Shown here in pieces: positions 25,081 to 31,131 of a stretch of DNA of 64,000 bases. A program made the translations under genes and the position numbers. Each line of letters begins with the position of its first letter. The stretch's first letter is position 1. The stretch is from contig NZ_PJRS01000004.1 in the NCBI RefSeq assembly GCF_002858925.1, positions 1-64,000 of the forward strand, written 5' to 3'. The notes beneath the pieces were generated by a model. The model had not been told where the DNA came from. It did not search any database and saw nothing but the letters and a program-made list of their open reading frames with translations. The DNA comes from Caulobacter zeae (GTDB taxonomy: Bacteria; Pseudomonadota; Alphaproteobacteria; Caulobacterales; Caulobacteraceae).

Positions 25081-25250
25081 CAGCTGTTCCACGGCTTGGT
25101 GGAGCCGGCGGCCTTGCGCTGCGCCTGCTCACGTTGAAAACGGCCGCCGCGCGGCGGCTTGGGCTTGGCGGCCAGCGCCGCCTGCTTGATGCGCAGAGCC
25201 CGCTGGATCGGCGTCTCGCCGGGCGGGCCGTCGTCGGATTGGTCGCTCAT
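25080..25250 (-). CDS. Small basic hypothetical protein (56 aa)
   Basis: Fifty-six residues: acidic start MSDQSDDGPPGETP, then a helix IQRALRIKQAALAAK, then PRGGRFQREQAQRKAAG and a Trp near the end. Short proteins with the pattern IxRALxxKxAALxAK-x-PRGG-x-QRExAxRxxAG are familiar to me from many alphaproteobacteria without a known role; possibly nucleic-acid binding from composition. Overlaps the DUF3606 start by one base and lies 86 bases downstream of the ATP-grasp gene. Confidence 0.7.
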   Translation of the reverse strand: MSDQSDDGPPGETPIQRALRIKQAALAAKPKPPRGGRFQREQAQRKAAGSTKPWNS

Positions 25251-25287
25251 ACCGGGAAGGTTAGCATGACCATCGCCCTTCCCCACA

Positions 25288-25323
25288 TCCGCAAAACCCT
25301 CGCGAAAGCGGGGATTTTGCGGA
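25288..25323. other. Intercistronic hairpin with GAAA loop
   Basis: Sixteen-base arms (25288-25303 and 25308-25323; one mismatch and one wobble) around GAAA on the plus strand, TTTC on the minus. It falls between the ATP-grasp gene and the small gene that follows on the minus strand. No T-run follows on either side, so it is more likely an RNA-processing or stability element, or a Rho-assisted end, than a classical terminator. Confidence 0.6.
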
Positions 25324-25336
25324 GGAGGTAAAGACC

Positions 25337-26497
25337 TCACCCCTCGATGATGTGCGGCACGAAGCGGGCGAGGTTCTTGGTGACCTGGCTGTCGTCCTCG
25401 CGGATGCCCATGCCGACGGGCTCGGCCCCGACGATCCAGGCGCCGACCACAGGGTGCTTGCCGTCGAAGCTGGGCGGCGGATGGAAGGCCTGGACGATCG
25501 CGCCCTCGGCGCCATAGCCCTGGTCGAGCACCGGCTCGGCCTTGGCGCCGACGATCTCGACATTGCCCCCCTCGCGCGAGAACAGCGGCTTGCGCACGTA
25601 GTTCGCGCCAAGCGCCGAGGCCGCCGGATCGCCCTCGAAATAGGCCTCCAGCAGGTTGGGGTGGCCCTTGTGGCGCTCCCACAGCAGCGGAAGGATCGCC
25701 TTGTTGGACAGGATCGCCTTCCACGGCGGCTCCAGCCAGCGGACCTTGGCCGTGGTCAGGTTGGCCGCGTAGGGCTCGCGCAGCATGTCTTCCCACGGAT
25801 AGAGCTTGAACGCGGCCTGAAGCAGGTAGCCGTCGGTGTCGACGAACTGGCCCTCTTCGTTGAGGCCGATGGCGTTCATGGCCACGAACTTGGGATCAAG
25901 ACCCGCCTGGGCGGCGAGGTCTTCCAGGAACCGCACGGTCTGGCGATCCTCGACGGCCTCGTCGTCGCTGGCGAAGTGCACGAAGCCGCCGTTCGGGAAC
26001 AGCACCTTGAAGCGATCGCGCATCGCCTCGAACAGGCTGTTGAACTGGTCGGTCCCGGCCGGCAGGACGCCCTGCCCCAGCAGGTCCTCGAGCCACAGCC
26101 ACTGGAAGGTGGCGGCCTCGAACAGGCTGGTGGGGGTGTCGGCGTTGTATTCGTAGAGCTTGGGCGGGCCCGAGCCGTCGTAGCCGAAGTCGAAACGACC
26201 GTAGAGCGAGGGCTCCTTGGCGCGCCAGGAGGCGGCGACGAAGTCCCAGTGCTCGCGCGGGATCGCCAGCTTCTCGAGGATCTCCTCGCTGGCGACCGCC
26301 TCGTCTACAAGATCAAGGCACAGGTCATGCAGCTCGGCGGCGGCCGGCTCCAGGTGCTCCTCGACCTCCTGCAAGGTGAAGGCGTACGCCGTCCCCTCGT
26401 CCCAATAGGCCTGTCCGCCGGTGTGGTGGTAGACGAAGCCGACGGCCTCGGCCTTCTCGCGCCAGTCGGCGCGAGGGGTCAGGGTAAGACGACGCAC
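25337..26497 (-). CDS. Glutathionylspermidine synthase family ATP-grasp protein (YjfC/YgiC-like)
   Basis: 386 residues, the length of E. coli YjfC/YgiC and of the synthetase half of GspS; no amidase domain is fused. Recognisable stretches are SLYGRFDFGYDGSGPPKLYEYNADTPTSLFEAA (nucleotide and acid-substrate region, here noted in two parts: SLYGRFDFGYDG and KLYEYNADTPTSLFEAA), KVRWLEPPWKAILSNKAILP and the C-terminal PVVGAWIVGAEPVGMGIREDD. The family joins a carboxylate to an amine using ATP; for this stand-alone branch the substrates are unknown. GTG start at 26497 with AAGGA upstream. Third gene of DUF2170-PspA-ATP-grasp. Confidence 0.9.
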   Translation of the reverse strand: MRRLTLTPRADWREKAEAVGFVYHHTGGQAYWDEGTAYAFTLQEVEEHLEPAAAELHDLCLDLVDEAVASEEILEKLAIPREHWDFVAASWRAKEPSLYGRFDFGYDGSGPPKLYEYNADTPTSLFEAATFQWLWLEDLLGQGVLPAGTDQFNSLFEAMRDRFKVLFPNGGFVHFASDDEAVEDRQTVRFLEDLAAQAGLDPKFVAMNAIGLNEEGQFVDTDGYLLQAAFKLYPWEDMLREPYAANLTTAKVRWLEPPWKAILSNKAILPLLWERHKGHPNLLEAYFEGDPAASALGANYVRKPLFSREGGNVEIVGAKAEPVLDQGYGAEGAIVQAFHPPPSFDGKHPVVGAWIVGAEPVGMGIREDDSQVTKNLARFVPHIIEG

Positions 26498-26506
26498 GCT
26501 TGGTCC

Positions 26507-27241
26507 TTATTCGGGCTTCGAACCGTCGGCGGCCTTGTCCTCGATCTGCAGCGGGGCGGTCTGCGGCGCGAGGCGGGCCAGGATGTCGTCGGCCGACGAC
26601 TGGCCCGGCAGGATGCCGGCCACGCGCAGCTTCTCGTCGAGATCAGCGCCGGTGCGGCGGTCTTCCAGTTCGCCGGCGGCCTTGATCTTCTCGCCGCGGA
26701 CCATCTGGCGTTCCTTGATCCGCGCCAGGCTGTCGGCGGCCGAGCCCAGCGAAGCGCCGGCGCCCGCACCGCGAGCGGTGACGGCTTCCTGGGCCTTCTG
26801 GACGGACTCGTTGACCTTCACGACCTCGACCTCGCGCTTGAGCGTGTCGATGCGGCGGTCGGTGGCGGCGATGGCCTGGTGCAGCTGGTCCTCGGCCTCG
26901 CGCATGGAGCCGATCTGCGGTTCCTTCAGCGAGATTTCGCTCTCGATGTCGGCGATACGTTGGGCGACCTGGCGGGCGAGATCCATGTCGCCCTTGGTGA
27001 CGGCGGCGCGGGCGGAGTTCTCGTACTTGGCCACCTGCTCGCGCAGGCTCTTGACGTCGTTCTCCTGGATGCGGCGACGGGCGACCAGGGTGGCGAGGTT
27101 GTCGCGCGCCTTGGCCTGGGCCGTGTCAGCGTCGCGAATCTCCTGGTCGAGAATGCGGATGGCGTTGGCGTCGACGACGGCGGACGTGGCTTCGTGCGCG
27201 CCGGCGCGACCCAGGGTGAACAGCTTGCGCCAGATGGACAT
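26507..27241 (-). CDS. PspA/IM30 family protein (YjfJ-like)
   Basis: 244 residues, almost entirely helical. The N-terminal MSIWRKLFTLGRAGAHEAT is amphipathic as in PspA; long coiled-coil stretches follow (about 25-150), including RILDQEIRDADTAQAKAR and QVAQRIADIESEISLKEPQ. PspA proteins bind the inner membrane from the cytosol and form oligomers that protect or remodel it. This one belongs with the YjfJ branch by context. Nine bases separate it from the ATP-grasp gene, 30 from the DUF2170 gene upstream. Confidence 0.92.
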   Translation of the reverse strand: MSIWRKLFTLGRAGAHEATSAVVDANAIRILDQEIRDADTAQAKARDNLATLVARRRIQENDVKSLREQVAKYENSARAAVTKGDMDLARQVAQRIADIESEISLKEPQIGSMREAEDQLHQAIAATDRRIDTLKREVEVVKVNESVQKAQEAVTARGAGAGASLGSAADSLARIKERQMVRGEKIKAAGELEDRRTGADLDEKLRVAGILPGQSSADDILARLAPQTAPLQIEDKAADGSKPE

Positions 27242-27271
27242 CGGAAGGCTCCGGGAAATTCTAGGTTTGGG

Positions 27272-27709
27272 TCAGGCGGCGGACGAGAACGAGGTGCGCA
27301 GGTCGGAAGCCACTTCGATGGCGTTCTCGGCCAGGGTGCGCAACTCGATCAGGATGTCCTCGATCGAGGTGGTGGTCGAGAGCTCGCCGAACAGTTCGTA
27401 GTAGTCGCGGCCGCCGACGACGCAGATGCCGAAGTTCGACAGCGGCACCAGCTTCTGGGCCTTGAGCAGGAACTCGTTGAACGCGTGGCGGTCTTCCTGT
27501 TCGTCGACCGGCCACAGCAGGGCCGAGGCCGCGACCTGCTGGTCGCTGACGCTGATGTAGATCTCCAGGTCGCCATGCCAGTGCATGGTCGCCAGCAGGA
27601 TCTCGTCGGCGCCCTCCAGGACGCTGACGGTGATCTCGTCGGCGCCGCGTCCGGGCGCTTCGTCCAGGGCCGCCTTCAGCGAGCGGACAGTCCAGGGCGT
27701 CTGACTCAT
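27272..27709 (-). CDS. DUF2170 family protein (YjfI-like)
   Basis: 145 residues, cytosolic, alpha/beta. The segments TVSVLEGADEILLATMHWHGDLEIYISVSD and YYELFGELSTTTSIEDILIELRTLAENAIE (each read here as landmarks from about residues 28 and 103) fit DUF2170, the YjfI family, whose members sit beside PspA-like genes. Biochemical function unknown. First gene of the minus-strand unit; 127 or more bases separate it from the divergent DUF2491 gene. Confidence 0.87.
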   Translation of the reverse strand: MSQTPWTVRSLKAALDEAPGRGADEITVSVLEGADEILLATMHWHGDLEIYISVSDQQVAASALLWPVDEQEDRHAFNEFLLKAQKLVPLSNFGICVVGGRDYYELFGELSTTTSIEDILIELRTLAENAIEVASDLRTSFSSAA

Positions 27710-27733
27710 CGGGTCGTGATCCTCTTCAACGGG

Positions 27734-27761
27734 CCATCTTGGCCGTGTTCATACAAGATGG
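27734..27761. promoter_or_regulatory. Inverted repeat in the divergent promoter region
   Basis: CCATCTTG and CAAGATGG, perfect 8-base arms with a 12-base spacer, midway between the DUF2170 and DUF2491 genes. It could be the operator that co-regulates the two halves of the yjf-type cluster. Confidence 0.45.
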
Positions 27762-27854
27762 GAGCCCGAACGCCAGCCGTCGAGAGCGAGCGGCGCCCCT
27801 TTTACAGCGCAGGCTGGCGCCGTACATGAAGGGCCAGTGTTGCAGGGACCCGCC

Positions 27855-28493
27855 ATGTTCAGTCGCTTATTCGGCCGCAAGGAGCCCGCTCCGGAATCGG
27901 CCCTGCCCGCCATCCGCAACGTGACCCTGGGCCGGACCGTCTGGCTCGACCCGCTGGCGTGGAAGCGTTTCGGGTCCGACACCAAGTTCCCGCTCGACCG
28001 CGATACGCTGGAAATCACCGCCCAGGGCCTGGTGGACCTGAAGGACGGCGGCTTCGTGCATCGGTTCTACACCGACGACCACGTGATGTTTCAGGCCGTG
28101 TCGGACGACCGCGCCGGCCAGCGCCTGACCGACGTGACGATCTTTGTGCCCTGGGACAGCGCCTATCCGAGCGGGCGCGCCGATCGCGACGCCTGGGGCA
28201 AGCGCCTTCGCGCCCGCAGCTTCGCCGCCGCGGGCCTGCCCGAGTACCATCGCTTCTGGTTCGGCGACGAGGCCGAGAGCCAGGAGCCCGTGACTTTCTG
28301 GGAAGAGCTGCACGACGACCGCGACGGCGTGCCCGACCGCAAGATCTTCCAGACCTGCATGCTGTTCGCCCGCGACCTGCCCGGCGAGGGCCGCGAACTG
28401 CTGCTGGCCATCGAAATGGAGACCGAGGACCGCGAGGTCTCGTTCGAAACCATGATCGGCGTGCCGCTCGAAGTGGGCGAGTTCCGCGCCTAA
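27855..28493 (+). CDS. DUF2491 family protein (YjfK-like)
   Basis: 212 residues from ATG 27855, which has AGGGA six bases upstream (a GTG 18 bases earlier is less likely). Conserved-looking stretches are GRTVWLDPLAWKRF, the ITAQGLVDLKDGGFVHRFYTDD region, EYHRFWF and the C-terminal YjfK-like ETEDREVSFETMIGVPLE. E. coli YjfK is about this length. Cytosolic, function unknown. First gene of the plus-strand half of the cluster, followed by DUF350 after 25 bases. Confidence 0.87.
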   Translation: MFSRLFGRKEPAPESALPAIRNVTLGRTVWLDPLAWKRFGSDTKFPLDRDTLEITAQGLVDLKDGGFVHRFYTDDHVMFQAVSDDRAGQRLTDVTIFVPWDSAYPSGRADRDAWGKRLRARSFAAAGLPEYHRFWFGDEAESQEPVTFWEELHDDRDGVPDRKIFQTCMLFARDLPGEGRELLLAIEMETEDREVSFETMIGVPLEVGEFRA

Positions 28494-28518
28494 GCCACCT
28501 GACAGGGGGAAATTCAAG

Positions 28519-28932
28519 ATGTTCGACGTCCAAGCCTTCGGCGAGAGCGCCCTGGCCTTCCTGGTGGCCTTCGCGGCCGCCGGCGTGTTCACCGTCGTGT
28601 TCAAGATCGTCTACCAGGCGGTGACGCCCTACGACGAAGCCAAGCTGATCCGCGAGGGCAACGTCGCCGCGGCCATCGCCCTGGGCGGCGCCGTGGTCGG
28701 CTACGTGCTGCCGCTGGCGTCAGCGCTCAGCCACACCGTCAGCCTGATGGAGTTCGCCGCCTGGGCCCTGCTGGCCGGCGTCATCCAGATCGCCGCCTTC
28801 ACCCTGGTGCGCTTCACGGTGCTCAAGGACCTGATCGACCGCATCGAGAAGGCCGAGCTCGCCGCCGGCGTCTACCTGGCCTCGATCTCGCTGGCCGTCG
28901 GCCTGCTGAACGCCGCCTGCATGACCTCGTGA
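28519..28932 (+). CDS. DUF350 membrane protein (YjfL-like)
   Basis: 137 residues with four hydrophobic helices (about 8-30, 48-68, 73-95, 111-134). The sequence between helices 1 and 2, TPYDEAKLIREGNVAAAIALGG, is the DUF350 signature (E-x-x-L-I-x-x-x-N-x-A-x-A). An integral inner-membrane protein; E. coli counterpart YjfL. Its GTGA end overlaps or abuts the next gene. Confidence 0.9.
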   Translation: MFDVQAFGESALAFLVAFAAAGVFTVVFKIVYQAVTPYDEAKLIREGNVAAAIALGGAVVGYVLPLASALSHTVSLMEFAAWALLAGVIQIAAFTLVRFTVLKDLIDRIEKAELAAGVYLASISLAVGLLNAACMTS

Positions 28933-28940
28933 GGCCGGAC

Positions 28941-29606
28941 ATGAACGCGCTTTCTCCCCAGCCCGCCCCAGTTTCGGCTTCGCCTCGGCGTCGCAAGCGC
29001 TCCAGCGCCATGGCCCTGACCGGCCTGATGGCCGGCTCGGCCTTCACCCTGGTCGCCTGTGACGATCCGGGCTCGGCCACGCAATGGGGCGACAACCCGC
29101 CGGCCGCCTCTTCCGGCCAGAAGGTGGACGCCTCCAGCTTCGCCAGCCTGGACGAGTGCAAGGCCTCTGGCGACTTCACCGCCGACCAGTGCCAGACGGC
29201 CTATGACGAGGCCCAGAAGGCCAGCGCCGAGAACGCGCCAAAGTTCTCCGACCAGCAGAGCTGCGAGGAACGCTACGGCGTCGACCAGTGCGTGCCGCGA
29301 AGCCAGGCCAATGGCGGCGGCAGCTTCTTCACCCCGCTTCTGACCGGCTTCATCATCGGCCAGGCGCTGGAAGGCATGAACAACCGCGGCTATCGCGGCG
29401 CCCCAATGTATCGCGACCGCGACGGGACCTATTACAGCGGCTCGGGCTATCCGATCTCGCGCGACTACCTCTCGGGCCGCAGCCGGGTGCGCCAGGACAG
29501 CTTCGACGCCCCCTCGCGCTACGAGGCGCCGGCCCGCGTGCAGAGCCGCAGCAGCGTCATCTCGCGCGGCGGCTTCGGTGGCGGCTCGCGCGGCTTCGGC
29601 GGCTGA
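28941..29606 (+). CDS. DUF1190 family protein (YjfM-like), probable lipoprotein
   Basis: 221 residues from ATG 28941 (GAGG six bases upstream; a GTG at 28929 overlaps the DUF350 stop). After a basic stretch PRRRKRSSAM a hydrophobic segment ends TLVACDD, a likely lipid-attachment cysteine near residue 40. Then come the DUF1190 features: FASLDECKASG and TADQCQTAYDEA, a pair of Cys-containing helices repeated as QQSCEERYGVDQC, and a glycine- and arginine-rich C-terminal tail ending GGFGGGSRGFGG. Outside the cytosol; function unknown. Confidence 0.88.
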   Translation: MNALSPQPAPVSASPRRRKRSSAMALTGLMAGSAFTLVACDDPGSATQWGDNPPAASSGQKVDASSFASLDECKASGDFTADQCQTAYDEAQKASAENAPKFSDQQSCEERYGVDQCVPRSQANGGGSFFTPLLTGFIIGQALEGMNNRGYRGAPMYRDRDGTYYSGSGYPISRDYLSGRSRVRQDSFDAPSRYEAPARVQSRSSVISRGGFGGGSRGFGG

Positions 29607-29620
29607 TTGGAACTGAAAGC

Positions 29621-29664
29621 CGGTCGTCTCGCGTTGGATCTTCGAAGACCACGCGAGGCGACCG
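29621..29664 (+). promoter_or_regulatory. Hairpin sequestering the ribosome site of the 46-aa gene
   Basis: Fourteen paired bases (29621-29634 with 29651-29664; one G-T pair), continued by two and three further pairs with single bulges toward a CGAA-like loop. The GAGG of the next gene (29655-29658) lies inside the 3' arm and the ATG is one base after it. No T-run follows. This looks like translational control rather than a terminator. Confidence 0.65.
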
Positions 29665-29665
29665 C

Positions 29666-29806
29666 ATGACCGACAAGACCATCACCGGCGTTCCCCATCC
29701 GCGCTGGTGGCAGCGCCATCCCACCCTGGCGTTCTGCGCCGCCTGGGCCATTGGCCTGGGATTCTTCGCGACGATCCTCGCCCTGGGGCTTCAGGCCGCG
29801 GCCTGA
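29666..29806 (+). CDS. Small single-span membrane protein (46 aa)
   Basis: MTDKTITGVPHPRWWQRHPT followed by a hydrophobic segment of about 24 residues (LAFCAAWAIGLGFFATILALGL). A positively charged, Trp-rich N terminus before one helix predicts an N-in topology. No family recognised. It lies 59 bases downstream of the DUF1190 gene on the same strand, so it may be a further member of that cluster; it overlaps the response regulator end by 16 bases. Its ribosome site is in the 3' arm of a strong hairpin. Confidence 0.62.
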   Translation: MTDKTITGVPHPRWWQRHPTLAFCAAWAIGLGFFATILALGLQAAA

Positions 29807-30147
29807 ACCACGCCCCGCTGCAGCGCGCGCACGGCCGTCAGCAGTCGGGCCGGCGAAATAGGCTTTTCCAGCCACATGTCGGGCTCGACCTTCAGCACGC
29901 GGGGGTCGCTGGCCGACACCATCAGCACCGGCACCTCGCGGTCTTCCACCGCGCGGATCAGCTCCGCGCCGGTCATCCGCGGCATCGAATTGTCGGTGAT
30001 CAGCAGGTCGGGCGCGAAGGCGTCGAAGGCCTCCAGCGCCTCGCGGCCGTCACGGCTCCACAGGACCTCGAATCCCGCGTCCTGCAGCAGCATCTCGTAG
30101 ACGCCGCCGAGGAGAATGTCGTCTTCCGCAATAAGGATCCGTCGCAT
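29791..30147 (-). CDS. Single-domain response regulator
   Basis: 118 residues, a complete receiver domain with no output domain: acidic pocket AEDD (7-10), phospho-acceptor Asp in LLITDNSMPRMTG (about 51), Ser in MVSA, and Lys in WLEKP. Such proteins act as phosphate shuttles or bind partners directly. No kinase is adjacent. The gene starts at ATG 30147; 37 bases upstream is TTAACCAT, a CtrA-type half site. Confidence 0.92.
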   Translation of the reverse strand: MRRILIAEDDILLGGVYEMLLQDAGFEVLWSRDGREALEAFDAFAPDLLITDNSMPRMTGAELIRAVEDREVPVLMVSASDPRVLKVEPDMWLEKPISPARLLTAVRALQRGVVQAAA

Positions 30148-30183
30148 GGCCAGCCCCAGCCCTGTCGAATGTGTGAACAGGTC

Positions 30184-30191
30184 TTAACCAT
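30184..30191 (+). promoter_or_regulatory. Possible CtrA half site
   Basis: TTAACCAT, the 8-mer form of CtrA half site known from Caulobacter, upstream of the single-domain response regulator. A single 8-mer is weak evidence. Confidence 0.3.
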
Positions 30192-30254
30192 GCCGAGACG
30201 CCCGGTGTCAGCGTGCGCAATCGTCGCATTTCCCGAAGTTGAGCAACCATCGAC

Positions 30255-30270
30255 TGAGTCGCGCGACTCA
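30255..30270. other. 16-base palindrome at the cobU stop
   Basis: TGAGTCGCGCGACTCA is a perfect palindrome that includes the cobU stop codon (30268-30270). It could fold as a small 3'-end hairpin or bind a dimer; no T-run follows. Confidence 0.4.
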
Positions 30271-30783
30271 CTTCATCCGCAGGCTTAGCCCCGCGGCGAC
30301 CAGATGGACGGCGTCGGCGGCCCGGGCCAGGGCTTGGTGCAGGCGGCCCGCCTCGTCGCGGAACCGGCGGGCCAAGGCGTTGTCGGGCACGACGCCCCAG
30401 CCGACCTCGTTCGACACCAGCCAGAGTTCACCGTCGAATTCGACGATCGCATCGACCAGCCTGGTCGCGGCGGACGAAAGGTCGCACTCGGCCAGCATCA
30501 GGTTGGTCAGCCAGAGGGTGAGGCAATCGACCACCGCCACGGCCCCAGGCGGCAGGCCCCGCAGGGCCGCGACCAGGTCCATGGGCGCCTCGAGCGTCGT
30601 CCAGGCGTCGCCGCGATCGACCTGGTGACGCGCGATGCGTTCCTCCATCTCGGTGTCGAAGGCCTGGGCGGTGACGATCATCACCGGCGTCGCCCCGCGC
30701 GCCTTGGCGACGATCTCGGCGGCGGCTTGGGCGAAGGCGCTCTTGCCCGAACGGGCCCCGCCCAGGACCAGGGTGACTGACAA
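30268..30783 (-). CDS. cobU: Adenosylcobinamide kinase / guanylyltransferase
   Basis: Bifunctional enzyme that phosphorylates adenosylcobinamide and then makes adenosylcobinamide-GDP. 171 residues with the P-loop GARSGKS (9-15), the conserved VDCLTLWLTNLM stretch (Walker B region) and SNEVGWGVVPDN. The start is TTG at 30783, directly giving MSVTLVLGGARSGKS, with GGAGG eight bases upstream; longer readings of the frame run into the divergent riboswitch. It is divergent from the btuB operon and thus outside the control of that riboswitch. Confidence 0.94.
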   Translation of the reverse strand: MSVTLVLGGARSGKSAFAQAAAEIVAKARGATPVMIVTAQAFDTEMEERIARHQVDRGDAWTTLEAPMDLVAALRGLPPGAVAVVDCLTLWLTNLMLAECDLSSAATRLVDAIVEFDGELWLVSNEVGWGVVPDNALARRFRDEAGRLHQALARAADAVHLVAAGLSLRMK

Positions 30784-30835
30784 CGCTGAGGCCTCCAGAT
30801 TGACGGTGTGCGGCGCACCATATAGTGCAGCCAGC

Positions 30836-31010
30836 GCGACAGGTTCCTCCCAAAGAGGATGAAAAGGGAACTCGGGTGTGAAACCCGGGCTGCCCCCGCA
30901 ACTGTAAGCGGCGAGTTCGCGCGTCACATGCCACTGGGACTGTTCTTCGGAAGAGACCTGGGAAGGCGACGCGCAGCAACGATGACCCGCGAGCCAGGAG
31001 ACCTGCCTGT
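30836..31010 (+). ncRNA. Cobalamin riboswitch
   Basis: Order of conserved parts: ACAGGTTCCTC at the 5' end, AAGGGAA then GGTGTGAAACCCGGGCTGCC (read in parts), CCCGCAACTGTAAGCGG, the B12-box core GCCACTGGGA, GGGAAGGCG and the 3' closing GCGAGCCAGGAGACCTGCC. These are the landmarks of the AdoCbl riboswitch. It precedes btuB and its long co-directional operon, predicting shut-off at high cobalamin. A 120-base expression platform follows, with GGAGCGCGCTCC (31095-31106) before the btuB ribosome site. Confidence 0.95.
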
Positions 31011-31131
31011 CGTTGTCGTTTTTCGTCCGGCCGGGGTGCGCCGTACGATCGGGTCTTCCCCGCATGACGACGTTGGTCCGGGCGTGTTCCTCGCGGAGCG
31101 CGCTCCTTCTTGTCGCGCACGGAGGAACGAC

